Below are positions 10,970 to 22,221 of a stretch of 64,000 nucleotides of DNA, one piece after another (the stretch's first letter is position 1; every line of letters starts with the position of its first letter). This DNA is from Salminus brasiliensis (taxonomy: Eukaryota > Chordata > Actinopteri > Characiformes > Bryconidae): NCBI RefSeq assembly GCF_030463535.1, contig NC_132897.1, positions 7,026,821 through 7,090,820 on the forward strand. The letters run 5' to 3'. The notes under the pieces were generated by a model that made no database searches, had not been told where the DNA came from, and worked only from the letters and a program-made list of their open reading frames with translations. The translations under genes and the position numbers were made by a program.

Positions 10970-13175
10970 AGCAGCGACAAATGTGACCGAGAGAAAAGTG
11001 ACAAACTAAGCCTCAAGTAAAGATTTCAGCCTGACCAGTGAGAGACATTCCTGAGCTACATCATCTGCGGAAAAGGTCCACCCACCTGGCCTTCCATAGA
11101 GATGGCCAGTTTTTCTAGTTTTGCACTGCAACAGCGGACCTAGCATAGAGCCCTGCTGAACACCGCTGGTACATAGGCGTGTTTCAGTGGAAGGCACGGA
11201 TGGACAGTGCCCGGGAATTAGACTGAACTGATTTGGAGCACATGGATAAGACTCTGAGAAAGCCCTGGGTGTATGGCCTGCGCACTGCTATGAACCTTTG
11301 AATCGTGAATCGTGTTCTTATTTCAGATTGAAGCCTGCTGGATGGGATTACTAGAGAATGTATTTGTTGAATGGAAACACATGGTCAGATTTGGGGTTTT
11401 TATTTTTGACATTAAAGAAAAAGGACCCTGGAAAAGATCCTGAAATTAATTACATGTTCATGCTGTTCTGAACTAGTGCTTTACAGCGGTTGATGTCATG
11501 AGATAACATATCATCCTGATAAGGTATGACCATTTTTTTGGGGTTCGGCCTTTGTATCATATGTTATTTTTATGACAGGTTCTTATTCGTTATATGTAAC
11601 TACATGTCATTTCTTTTTGTAAAGTTGGACCTAATCTCCGTTAATACGTCAAACCTGCCTTGAGAGCATGCTATAGAGTCAAGCCTGTGGTATGTCCTAT
11701 ATTTTTTGTCTGTAGGTGGAAGAATGATTTATTTTCCCTACTGAGATGTTTTTTGAAGATATATATAAATATATATGTGTGTGTGTGTGATATTTTGAAT
11801 CGTTAAAAGAATGCTGGCGTACAAATGCACCTTTACGGGAGGCGAGCGAGCTTAGACACAAGACATTGACTTGAGATGATTATGCTAATATGGCCTTTAG
11901 TAATCCAGTTGGTCAGAAGCCACCCCGACACTGAGGACACCACGATATCACGTCGGGAATGTAAATTGCATGAACATATATTTTGCACATTGGTGCCTCC
12001 CGAACCTTGTTTCTGTTTTCCTCTTTAAAGGAGCATTATGTGAGAATTGGCTTTTTTTTTTGCTCTTGGGCTCCCCTTACAATTGAGGAGCGTAATTCAC
12101 TTTTACACCACTGCCGTAAATACACATCGCAATATGAGCACCCCCTCGTGAACAGCTGTACACGTGCATTTGTTGACAAGCTGAGAGAACTGTGAAAGAA
12201 GCATGTAATCTAAGGCTGTAAAGTAATCTTACGGGATTTACAAAAATATGACTTGCAGCGTTTCACAGTTCTAGCGAGAGGTCTTGATCACGCTCTACCA
12301 AAGTTTCGTAGTGCAGTAGCAGCGCAGTCTGGCCTGGAGTGGCAATGACAGAGACCCCATTCTCCTTATTACAGACGGTGGAGCATCAACATGATTCTGA
12401 AACTGATATTTGCTACATAATGTTGCTTTAATGGATAAACAGAACACTTTCTATACAGACTCCTTTAAGTTGGACTTGGGTTGTTCAGACAGTGTAGTTC
12501 TGGGCTGCATACACTTGTGTTTCCTCACTTTTAGGCAACGTGTTTTTAAAAAAAAAACAAAAAAAACAAACAGCGAACGGCATCGGGCCGATGCAAACTC
12601 CTGTGTCAGATGTCAATGTACAGTAAATGTTTGGAAATAACTGTTTCTCCATCACTGTGAAGCCAAAGGTGAACTTTTGATTCACTGTTAAAAAACAACA
12701 ATAGATTTCAGGACCTTATCAGGAGCTTACAGGTTTAATTTCTGGCGTTTTGTTTTGGAAGCCCATATAGAATGTGTCTGTGCTTATTTTGATCATTTTC
12801 TTTCCTGTAATTAATTTTTTCTGTAATTAAATTTACTGTAATGTGTCCTAAAAAGTAAAAAAAAAAAACTTTCCCTCTAATGGTTTGAAATAATTTGAAT
12901 TGATGTCCAGGATTGTATTTGCTGTAAGTTCTACCTGATCTGTGCTATCACGTGTTGACAGTCTTCAACTCTGTCCGTCCAGTGTGTGGCTCATTCAGTG
13001 CTTTTGATTGTAGCTAACAATGATGGTTTATGTTCTTCAGACGTGAGATGGAGAGATCTCATCGTTTCTGAACACGATGCTGTCTATTTCTTGAGCATTT
13101 GGAGAGGCATCCAGCTGCAGCTTCTCTAGACGAAGCCTCTGGTTGGGCTGGGTGGAAGTAATTCTTTAAAATAAA
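10970..13175 (+). other. abca2: abca2 3' UTR and downstream flank
   Basis: Non-coding sequence after the abca2 stop. Possible polyadenylation signals on the plus strand are ATTAAA at 11411, ATTAAA at 12826 and AATAAA at 13170; sequence alone does not show which is used. If the distal signals are used, the transcript would include the interspersed repeat at 12027-12432. Reading frames in this stretch have no recognisable homology. Confidence 0.55.
12027..12432 (+). repeat. interspersed repeat family R1
   Basis: Starts with 'gagcattatgtgagaattgg' and contains 'tgttgacaagctgagagaa' and 'catcaacatgattctg'. The same words occur in the same order at 59585-59825, and an inverse-oriented part lies at about 60270-60480. 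Class unknown; no coding capacity or clear terminal repeats were seen. Confidence 0.7.
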
Positions 13176-13240
13176 AGCTCCAGGCAGAAAACACTGCAGA
13201 GCTAGACCATTTGATCTTATTTTAATAATTACTAAGACAC

Positions 13241-13547
13241 ATAAAGGATAAAAGGATAAAGGTGCACGTATTCGTCACTGTACAGTGTGGACTGTACAGC
13301 GAAATGTGTCCTCCGCATTTAACCCATCTGGTAGTGAACACACACTCACACACACACACGTGTTAGGGGCAGTGAGTACACACACACACCCAGAGCGGTG
13401 GGCAGCCAACTCCAGCGCCCGGGGAGCAGAGAGGGTAAAGGGCCTTGCTCAAGGGCCCAACAGTGGCAGCTTGCCGAGCCCGGGAATCGAACCCACAACC
13501 CTGTTATCGATATCCCGGCGCTCTAACCGCTGAGCCACCACTGCCCC
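13241..13547 (-). mobile_element. tRNA-derived SINE (reverse copy)
   Basis: Read on the minus strand it begins with a tRNA-like head. Box A (tggctcagcgg) is at 13537-13527 and box B (ggttcgattcc) at 13493-13483. These are followed by a body shared with the copy at 37190-37472 and a short tail of 'ttatcc' words. The pol III boxes are intact. The body includes a CA/GT microsatellite. The head resembles a tRNA only in its boxes and does not fold into a full cloverleaf that I can see, so it is not a tRNA gene. Confidence 0.85.
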
Positions 13548-13548
13548 T

Positions 13549-13568
13549 ATGATACACATGTATCATAG
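13549..13568. repeat. short perfect hairpin next to the SINE
   Basis: tatgatac and gtatcata form an 8-bp stem around the loop acat, immediately beyond the head of the SINE. It may be pre-existing target sequence; no function is implied. Confidence 0.6.
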
Positions 13569-13689
13569 GGAGCCTCTTAAAGGACTAAATTTACATTTAC
13601 ATTAAAGGCCTTTCGCCGACGCTCTTATCCAAAATGACTTACAAAAGTGCATCACTGTTTCCTCAGAAAATACCTTTAGCTAGTTTAAC

Positions 13690-13920
13690 TTTCTGCCCTC
13701 AATTTCTTCAATTTAATAAATCGTTCCCTCAGATTAAATAAAGCGTCCTCTTTAAACTGAAGGAATGATGTAAATGATTAAACTGAGAAAACGATTTATT
13801 CACTTGAGGGAACAGATTATTAAATCTAGGAAATTATTTATTAAATCAAGGGAACAATTTATTAAATTGAAAGAACAGATTGTTAAATTGAGGAAAACAA
13901 TTTATTAAATATTTTAATTT
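13690..13920. repeat. AT-rich inverted array of a ~22-bp motif
   Basis: The motif 'aatttaataaatcgttccct' occurs in one orientation on the left. Its reverse complement, 'agggaacaatttattaaat' with variants, occurs several times on the right. The arrangement is a diverged tandem repeat with a polarity switch near 13770. Confidence 0.65.
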
Positions 13921-14188
13921 TGTTTTATGTTTTTAATTAACACTTTTCTGCCTTCATACTTGATAAGGGTTCCCTAATAATACATGTATTGGTGCAGGTT
14001 GCTGATTTATTGTTAATCTTTAAAGTAAATTCATAATTTATTTAAATCAACAATAAATTTAAGGTTTAAACAAATAATAATTTTAAAACCTTCATTAAAA
14101 GCCTTTTTAGATTAAAGAAAATATTTTAAAATTAAAATAACATTAACCTAAACATACATAAGATTCTGGCAAACCGGTCTGCCCTGCT

Positions 14189-17100
14189 AACTGTAGCTGC
14201 TGTATTGCTGGGGTGCGAGGCTGTAATTAGCTAGCTAGCTAACTGTAGCTGCTGTATTGCTGGGGTGCGAGGCTGTAATTAGCTAGCTAGCTAACTGTAG
14301 CTGCTGTATTGCTGGGGTGTGAGGCTGTAATTAGCTAGCTAGCTAACTGTAGCTGCTGTATTGCTGGGGTGTGAGGCTGTAATTAGCTAGCTAGCTAACT
14401 GTAGCTGCTGTATTGCTGGGGTGCGAGGCTGTAATTAGCTAGCTAGCTAACTGTAGCTGCTGTATTGCTGGGGTGCGAGGCTGTAATTAGCTAGCTAGCT
14501 AACTGTAGCTGCTGTATTGCTGGGGTGTGAGGCTGTAATTAGCTAGCTAGCTAACTGTAGCTGCTGTATTGCTGGGGTGCGAGGCTGTAATTAGCTAGCT
14601 AGCTAACTGTAGCTGCTGTATTGCTGGGGTGCGAGGCTGTAATTAGCTAGCTAGCTAACTGTAGCTGCTGTATTGCTGGGGTGCGAGGCTGTAATTAGCT
14701 AGCTAGCTAACTGTAGCTGCTGTATTGCTGGGGTGCGAGGCTGTAATTAGCTAGCTAGCTAACTGTAGCTGCTGTATTGCTGGGGTGCGAGGCTGTAATT
14801 AGCTAGCTAGCTAACTGTAGCTGCTGTATTGCTGGGGTGCGAGGCTGTAATTAGCTAGCTAGCTAACTGTAGCTGCTGTATTGCTGGGGTGTGAGGCTGT
14901 AATTAGCTAGCTAGCTAACTGTAGCTGCTGTATTGCTGGGGTGCGAGGCTGTAATTAGCTAGCTAGCTAACTGTAGCTGCTGTATTGCTGGGGTGCGAGG
15001 CTGTAATTAGCTAGCTAGCTAACTGTAGCTGCTGTATTGCTGGGGTGCGAGGCTGTAATTAGCTAGCTAGCTAACTGTAGCTGCTGTATTGCTGGGGTGT
15101 GAGGCTGTAATTAGCTAGCTAGCTAACTGTAGCTGCTGTATTGCTGGGGTGTGAGGCTGTAATTAGCTAGCTAGCTAACTGTAGCTGCTGTATTGCTGGG
15201 GTGCGAGGCTGTAATTAGCTAGCTAGCTAACTGTAGCTGCTGTATTGCTGGGGTGTGAGGCTGTAATTAGCTAGCTAGCTAACTGTAGCTGCTGTATTGC
15301 TGGGGTGTGAGGCTGTAATTAGCTAGCTAGCTAACTGTAGCTGCTGTATTGCTGGGGTGTGAGGCTGTAATTAGCTAGCTAGCTAACTGTAGCTGCTGTA
15401 TTGCTGGGGTGCGAGGCTGTAATTAGCTAGCTAGCTAACTGTAGCTGCTGTATTGCTGGGGTGTGAGGCTGTAATTAGCTAGCTAGCTAACTGTAGCTGC
15501 TGTATTGCTGGGGTGCGAGGCTGTAATTAGCTAGCTAGCTAACTGTAGCTGCTGTATTGCTGGGGTGCGAGGCTGTAATTAGCTAGCTAGCTAACTGTAG
15601 CTGCTGTATTGCTGGGGTATGAGGCTGTAATTAGCTAGCTAGCTAACTGTAGCTGCTGTATTGCTGGGGTGTGAGGCTGTAATTAGCTAGCTAGCTAACT
15701 GTAGCTGCTGTATTACTGGGGTGTGAGGCTGTAATTAGCTAGCTAGCTAACTGTAGCTGCTGTATTACTGGGGTGTGAGGCTGTAATTAGCTAGCTAGCT
15801 AACTGTAGCTGCTGTATTGCTGGGGCGTGAGGCTGTAATTAGCTAGCTAGCTAACTGTAGCTGCTGTATTGCTGGGGTGCGAGGCTGTAATTAGCTAGCT
15901 AGCTAACTGTAGCTGCTGTATTGCTGGGGTGCGAGGCTGTAATTAGCTAGCTAGCTAACTGTAGCTGCTGTATTGCTGGGGTGCGAGGCTGTAATTAGCT
16001 AGCTAGCTAACTGTAGCTGCTGTATTGCTGGGGTATGAGGCTGTAATTAGCTAGCTAGCTTACTGTAGCTGCTGTATTGCTGGGGTGCGAGGCTGTAATT
16101 AGCTAGCTAGCTAACTGTAGCTGCTGTATTGCTGGGGTGCGAGGCTGTAATTAGCTAGCTAGCTAACTGTAGCTGCTGTATTGCTGGGGTGTGAGGCTGT
16201 AATTAGCTAGCTAGCTAACTGTAGCTGCTGTATTGCTGGGGTGCGAGGCTGTAATTAGCTAGCTAGCTAACTGTAGCTGCTGTATTGCTGGGGTGCGAGG
16301 CTGTAATTAGCTAGCTAGCTAACTGTAGCTGCTGTATTGCTGGGGTATGAGGCTGTAATTAGCTAGCTAGCTAACTGTAGCTGCTGTATTGCTGGGGTGT
16401 GAGGCTGTAATTAGCTAGCTAGCTAACTGTAGCTGCTGTATTACTGGGGTGTGAGGCTGTAATTAGCTAGCTAGCTAACTGTAGCTGCTGTATTACTGGG
16501 GTGTGAGGCTGTAATTAGCTAGCTAGCTAACTGTAGCTGCTGTATTGCTGGGGCGTGAGGCTGTAATTAGCTAGCTAGCTAACTGTAGCTGCTGTATTGC
16601 TGGGGTGCGAGGCTGTAATTAGCTAGCTAGCTAACTGTAGCTGCTGTATTGCTGGGGTGCGAGGCTGTAATTAGCTAGCTAGCTAACTGTAGCTGCTGTA
16701 TTGCTGGGGTGCGAGGCTGTAATTAGCTAGCTAGCTAACTGTAGCTGCTGTATTGCTGGGGTATGAGGCTGTAATTAGCTAGCTAGCTTACTGTAGCTGC
16801 TGTATTGCTGGGGTATGAGGCTGTAATTAGCTAGCTAGCTAACTGTAGCTGCTGTATTGCTGGGGTGCGAGGCTGTAATTAGCTAGCTAGCTAACTGTAG
16901 CTGCTGTATTGCTGGGGTGCGAGGCTGTAATTAGCTAGCTAGCTAACTGTAGCTGCTGTATTGCTGGGGTATGAGGCTGTAATTAGCTAGCTAGCTTACT
17001 GTAGCTGCTGTATTGCTGGGGTATGAGGCTGTAATTAGCTAGCTAGCTAACTGTAGCTGCTGTATTGCTGGGGTGTGAGGCTGTAATTAGCTAGCTAGCT

Positions 17101-20100
17101 AACTGTAGCTGCTGTATTGCTGGGGTGTGAGGCTGTAATTAGCTAGCTAGCTAACTGTAGCTGCTGTATTGCTGGGGTGTGAGGCTGTAATTAGCTAGCT
17201 AGCTAACTGTAGCTGCTGTATTGCTGGGGTGCGAGGCTGTAATTAGCTAGCTAGCTAACTGTAGCTGCTGTATTGCTGGGGTGTGAGGCTGTAATTAGCT
17301 AGCTAGCTAACTGTAGCTGCTGTATTGCTGGGGTGCGAGGCTGTAATTAGCTAGCTAGCTAACTGTAGCTGCTGTATTGCTGGGGTGCGAGGCTGTAATT
17401 AGCTAGCTAGCTAACTGTAGCTGCTGTATTGCTGGGGTGTGAGGCTGTAATTAGCTAGCTAGCTAACTGTAGCTGCTGTATTGCTGGGGTGTGAGGCTGT
17501 AATTAGCTAGCTAGCTAACTGTAGCTGCTGTATTGCTGTGGTGTGAGGCTGTAATTAGCTAGCTAGCTAACTGTAGCTGCTGTATTGCTGTGGTGTGAGG
17601 CTGTAATTAGCTAGCTAGCTAACTGTAGCTGCTGTATTGCTGGGGTGTGAGGCTGTAATTAGCTAGCTAGCTAACTGTAGCTGCTGTATTGCTGGGGTGC
17701 GAGGCTGTAATTAGCTAGCTAGCTAACTGTAGCTGCTGTATTGCTGGGGTGCGAGGCTGTAATTAGCTAGCTAGCTAACTGTAGCTGCTGTATTGCTGGG
17801 GTATGAGGCTGTAATTAGCTAGCTAGCTAACTGTAGCTGCTGTATTGCTGGGGTGTGAGGCTGTAATTAGCTAGCTAGCTAACTGTAGCTGCTGTATTAC
17901 TGGGGTGTGAGGCTGTAATTAGCTAGCTAGCTAACTGTAGCTGCTGTATTACTGGGGTGTGAGGCTGTAATTAGCTAGCTAGCTAACTGTAGCTGCTGTA
18001 TTGCTGGGGCGTGAGGCTGTAATTAGCTAGCTAGCTAACTGTAGCTGCTGTATTGCTGGGGTGCGAGGCTGTAATTAGCTAGCTAGCTAACTGTAGCTGC
18101 TGTATTGCTGGGGTGCGAGGCTGTAATTAGCTAGCTAGCTAACTGTAGCTGCTGTATTGCTGGGGTGCGAGGCTGTAATTAGCTAGCTAGCTAACTGTAG
18201 CTGCTGTATTGCTGGGGTATGAGGCTGTAATTAGCTAGCTAGCTTACTGTAGCTGCTGTATTGCTGGGGTATGAGGCTGTAATTAGCTAGCTAGCTAACT
18301 GTAGCTGCTGTATTGCTGGGGTGTGAGGCTGTAATTAGCTAGCTAGCTAACTGTAGCTGCTGTATTGCTGGGGTGTGAGGCTGTAATTAGCTAGCTAGCT
18401 AACTGTAGCTGCTGTATTGCTGGGGTGTGAGGCTGTAATTAGCTAGCTAGCTAACTGTAGCTGCTGTATTGCTGGGGTGCGAGGCTGTAATTAGCTAGCT
18501 AGCTAACTGTAGCTGCTGTATTGCTGGGGTGTGAGGCTGTAATTAGCTAGCTAGCTAACTGTAGCTGCTGTATTGCTGGGGTGTGAGGCTGTAATTAGCT
18601 AGCTAGCTAACTGTAGCTGCTGTATTGCTGGGGTGCGAGGCTGTAATTAGCTAGCTAGCTAACTGTAGCTGCTGTATTGCTGGGGTGTGAGGCTGTAATT
18701 AGCTAGCTAGCTAACTGTAGCTGCTGTATTGCTGGGGTGTGAGGCTGTAATTAGCTAGCTAGCTAACTGTAGCTGCTGTATTGCTGGGGTGTGAGGCTGT
18801 AATTAGCTAGCTAGCTAACTGTAGCTGCTGTATTGCTGGGGTGCGAGGCTGTAATTAGCTAGCTAGCTAACTGTAGCTGCTGTATTGCTGGGGTGTGAGG
18901 CTGTAATTAGCTAGCTAGCTAACTGTAGCTGCTGTATTGCTGGGGTGCGAGGCTGTAATTAGCTAGCTAGCTAACTGTAGCTGCTGTATTGCTGGGGTGC
19001 GAGGCTGTAATTAGCTAGCTAGCTAACTGTAGCTGCTGTATTGCTGGGGTATGAGGCTGTAATTAGCTAGCTAGCTAACTGTAGCTGCTGTATTGCTGGG
19101 GTGTGAGGCTGTAATTAGCTAGCTAGCTAACTGTAGCTGCTGTATTACTGGGGTGTGAGGCTGTAATTAGCTAGCTAGCTAACTGTAGCTGCTGTATTAC
19201 TGGGGTGTGAGGCTGTAATTAGCTAGCTAGCTAACTGTAGCTGCTGTATTGCTGGGGCGTGAGGCTGTAATTAGCTAGCTAGCTAACTGTAGCTGCTGTA
19301 TTGCTGGGGTGCGAGGCTGTAATTAGCTAGCTAGCTAACTGTAGCTGCTGTATTGCTGGGGTGCGAGGCTGTAATTAGCTAGCTAGCTAACTGTAGCTGC
19401 TGTATTGCTGGGGTGCGAGGCTGTAATTAGCTAGCTAGCTAACTGTAGCTGCTGTATTGCTGGGGTATGAGGCTGTAATTAGCTAGCTAGCTTACTGTAG
19501 CTGCTGTATTGCTGGGGTATGAGGCTGTAATTAGCTAGCTAGCTAACTGTAGCTGCTGTATTGCTGGGGTGCGAGGCTGTAATTAGCTAGCTAGCTAACT
19601 GTAGCTGCTGTATTGCTGGGGTGCGAGGCTGTAATTAGCTAGCTAGCTAACTGTAGCTGCTGTATTGCTGGGGTATGAGGCTGTAATTAGCTAGCTAGCT
19701 TACTGTAGCTGCTGTATTGCTGGGGTATGAGGCTGTAATTAGCTAGCTAGCTAACTGTAGCTGCTGTATTGCTGGGGTGTGAGGCTGTAATTAGCTAGCT
19801 AGCTAACTGTAGCTGCTGTATTGCTGGGGTGTGAGGCTGTAATTAGCTAGCTAGCTAACTGTAGCTGCTGTATTGCTGGGGTGTGAGGCTGTAATTAGCT
19901 AGCTAGCTAACTGTAGCTGCTGTATTGCTGGGGTGCGAGGCTGTAATTAGCTAGCTAGCTAACTGTAGCTGCTGTATTGCTGGGGTGTGAGGCTGTAATT
20001 AGCTAGCTAGCTAACTGTAGCTGCTGTATTGCTGGGGTGCGAGGCTGTAATTAGCTAGCTAGCTAACTGTAGCTGCTGTATTGCTGGGGTGCGAGGCTGT

Positions 20101-21548
20101 AATTAGCTAGCTAGCTAACTGTAGCTGCTGTATTGCTGGGGTGTGAGGCTGTAATTAGCTAGCTAGCTAACTGTAGCTGCTGTATTGCTGGGGTGTGAGG
20201 CTGTAATTAGCTAGCTAGCTAACTGTAGCTGCTGTATTGCTGTGGTGTGAGGCTGTAATTAGCTAGCTAGCTAACTGTAGCTGCTGTATTGCTGTGGTGT
20301 GAGGCTGTAATTAGCTAGCTAGCTAACTGTAGCTGCTGTATTGCTGGGGTGTGAGGCTGTAATTAGCTAGCTAGCTAACTGTAGCTGCTGTATTGCTGGG
20401 GTGCGAGGCTGTAATTAGCTAGCTAGCTAACTGTAGCTGCTGTATTGCTGGGGTGCGAGGCTGTAATTAGCTAGCTAGCTAACTGTAGCTGCTGTATTGC
20501 TGGGGTATGAGGCTGTAATTAGCTAGCTAGCTAACTGTAGCTGCTGTATTGCTGGGGTGTGAGGCTGTAATTAGCTAGCTAGCTAACTGTAGCTGCTGTA
20601 TTACTGGGGTGTGAGGCTGTAATTAGCTAGCTAGCTAACTGTAGCTGCTGTATTACTGGGGTGTGAGGCTGTAATTAGCTAGCTAGCTAACTGTAGCTGC
20701 TGTATTGCTGGGGCGTGAGGCTGTAATTAGCTAGCTAGCTAACTGTAGCTGCTGTATTGCTGGGGTGCGAGGCTGTAATTAGCTAGCTAGCTAACTGTAG
20801 CTGCTGTATTGCTGGGGTGCGAGGCTGTAATTAGCTAGCTAGCTAACTGTAGCTGCTGTATTGCTGGGGTGCGAGGCTGTAATTAGCTAGCTAGCTAACT
20901 GTAGCTGCTGTATTGCTGGGGTATGAGGCTGTAATTAGCTAGCTAGCTTACTGTAGCTGCTGTATTGCTGGGGTATGAGGCTGTAATTAGCTAGCTAGCT
21001 AACTGTAGCTGCTGTATTGCTGGGGTGTGAGGCTGTAATTAGCTAGCTAGCTAACTGTAGCTGCTGTATTGCTGGGGTGTGAGGCTGTAATTAGCTAGCT
21101 AGCTAACTGTAGCTGCTGTATTGCTGGGGTGTGAGGCTGTAATTAGCTAGCTAGCTAACTGTAGCTGCTGTATTGCTGGGGTGCGAGGCTGTAATTAGCT
21201 AGCTAGCTAACTGTAGCTGCTGTATTGCTGGGGTGTGAGGCTGTAATTAGCTAGCTAGCTAACTGTAGCTGCTGTATTGCTGGGGTGTGAGGCTGTAATT
21301 AGCTAGCTAGCTAACTGTAGCTGCTGTATTGCTGGGGTGCGAGGCTGTAATTAGCTAGCTAGCTAACTGTAGCTGCTGTATTGCTGGGGTGTGAGGCTGT
21401 AATTAGCTAGCTAGCTAACTGTAGCTGCTGTATTGCTGGGGTGTGAGGCTGTAATTAGCTAGCTAGCTAACTGTAGCTGCTGTATTGCTGGGGTGTGAGG
21501 CTGTAATTAGCTAGCTAGCTAACTGTAGCTGCTGTATTGCTGGGGTAT
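14189..21548. repeat. 52-bp minisatellite, 141 full units plus a 28-bp part unit
   Basis: The unit starts aactgtagctgctgtattgc and ends with agctagctagct. First and last unit starts (14189 and 21521) differ by exactly 141 x 52, so there is no net insertion or deletion. Units differ by single bases in a few classes: gtgcgag, gtgtgag, gtatgag, ttactgg, ggggcgtg, gctgtgg, and a leading t instead of a. Each unit carries the exact 16-bp palindrome ttagctagctagctaa, except where the t variant breaks its last bases. Stops occur in all frames and 52 is not a multiple of three, so it is non-coding. It lies between abca2 and the paxx 3' end. Confidence 0.98.
16321..21548. repeat. higher-order duplication within the minisatellite (2,704-bp period)
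   Basis: Writing each unit by its variant class, units 41-92 (16321-19024) match units 93-140 (19025-21520) class for class. Each copy is a 28-unit block followed by a 24-unit block, and the second copy stops after 20 units of its last block. All blocks open with the same marker order: gtatgag, gtgtgag, two ttactgg units, ggggcgtg, three gtgcgag, gtatgag. A shorter 14-unit version opens at unit 27 (15593). Confidence 0.85.
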
Positions 21549-22221
21549 TAGTTTGTCTATGGCTGTGATTTACAGAAAAGTTTCGTCTGCTAAGCTGCAG
21601 CTGGAAGCTACTGAGCACTTGATGAAGAAAGAAGCTGATGGAGATGAATGAAGGTGGCCCTAGAGCATTTTTTTTTTTCATGTGAAACGACCAAAGGGGA
21701 AATTAAGCATATTTTTAGACTAAATATGAATTAAACACTTAGATATTTCCTACTTAAAATCTTTCATTGTAAATAAGAGTCAGACGTTTAAATCCATTCA
21801 TTTAATCATCCTTCAGTAATGCAACTGGTGCAGGGTGCTGCTGCAACTTGCTCCCAACACCAGAACTAATAGGTGTTGATATTAGGGTCAAGGACACCAG
21901 CAAACAATGAGCTTGATTCCCTATCAGAGAAAAGTGCAATGCCTTGACTGCTGAACATCACTCCTGTAAGTGCATAGACATGGATATAGCTAGCCGTTTA
22001 TTTTCTTCATGTACTGAAGCTTCATTTGAGCCCCTGTTCACTCAAATAAATGTCCTTGTAAAAGACTGACTCGACTTTTGAGCTCGTTCTGATTATTATG
22101 TTTCCGTACTCTTGTGATGAGGTGTTCAGGTGTTTTTAATATGGAAAGAAAAGATAAAATAAAATTGTTGAATTGTGCTTTTCCGGAAATTTGTCCTTTA
22201 AAAGCCAGACAGCATGCACCA
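21549..22221. other. spacer after the minisatellite
   Basis: About 670 bp of ordinary AT-rich sequence. No gene, RNA or recognised repeat seen. Confidence 0.6.

Noticed and set aside
13483-13547. Possible tRNA gene on the minus strand
   Set aside because: Box A and box B are present, but the acceptor and anticodon stems do not pair convincingly, and the same head with a shared body recurs at 37190: it is a SINE.
14189-21548. Regular repeats resembling a CRISPR array
   Set aside because: Units are contiguous 52-bp copies with no unique spacers, there are no cas genes, and the setting is a vertebrate chromosome.
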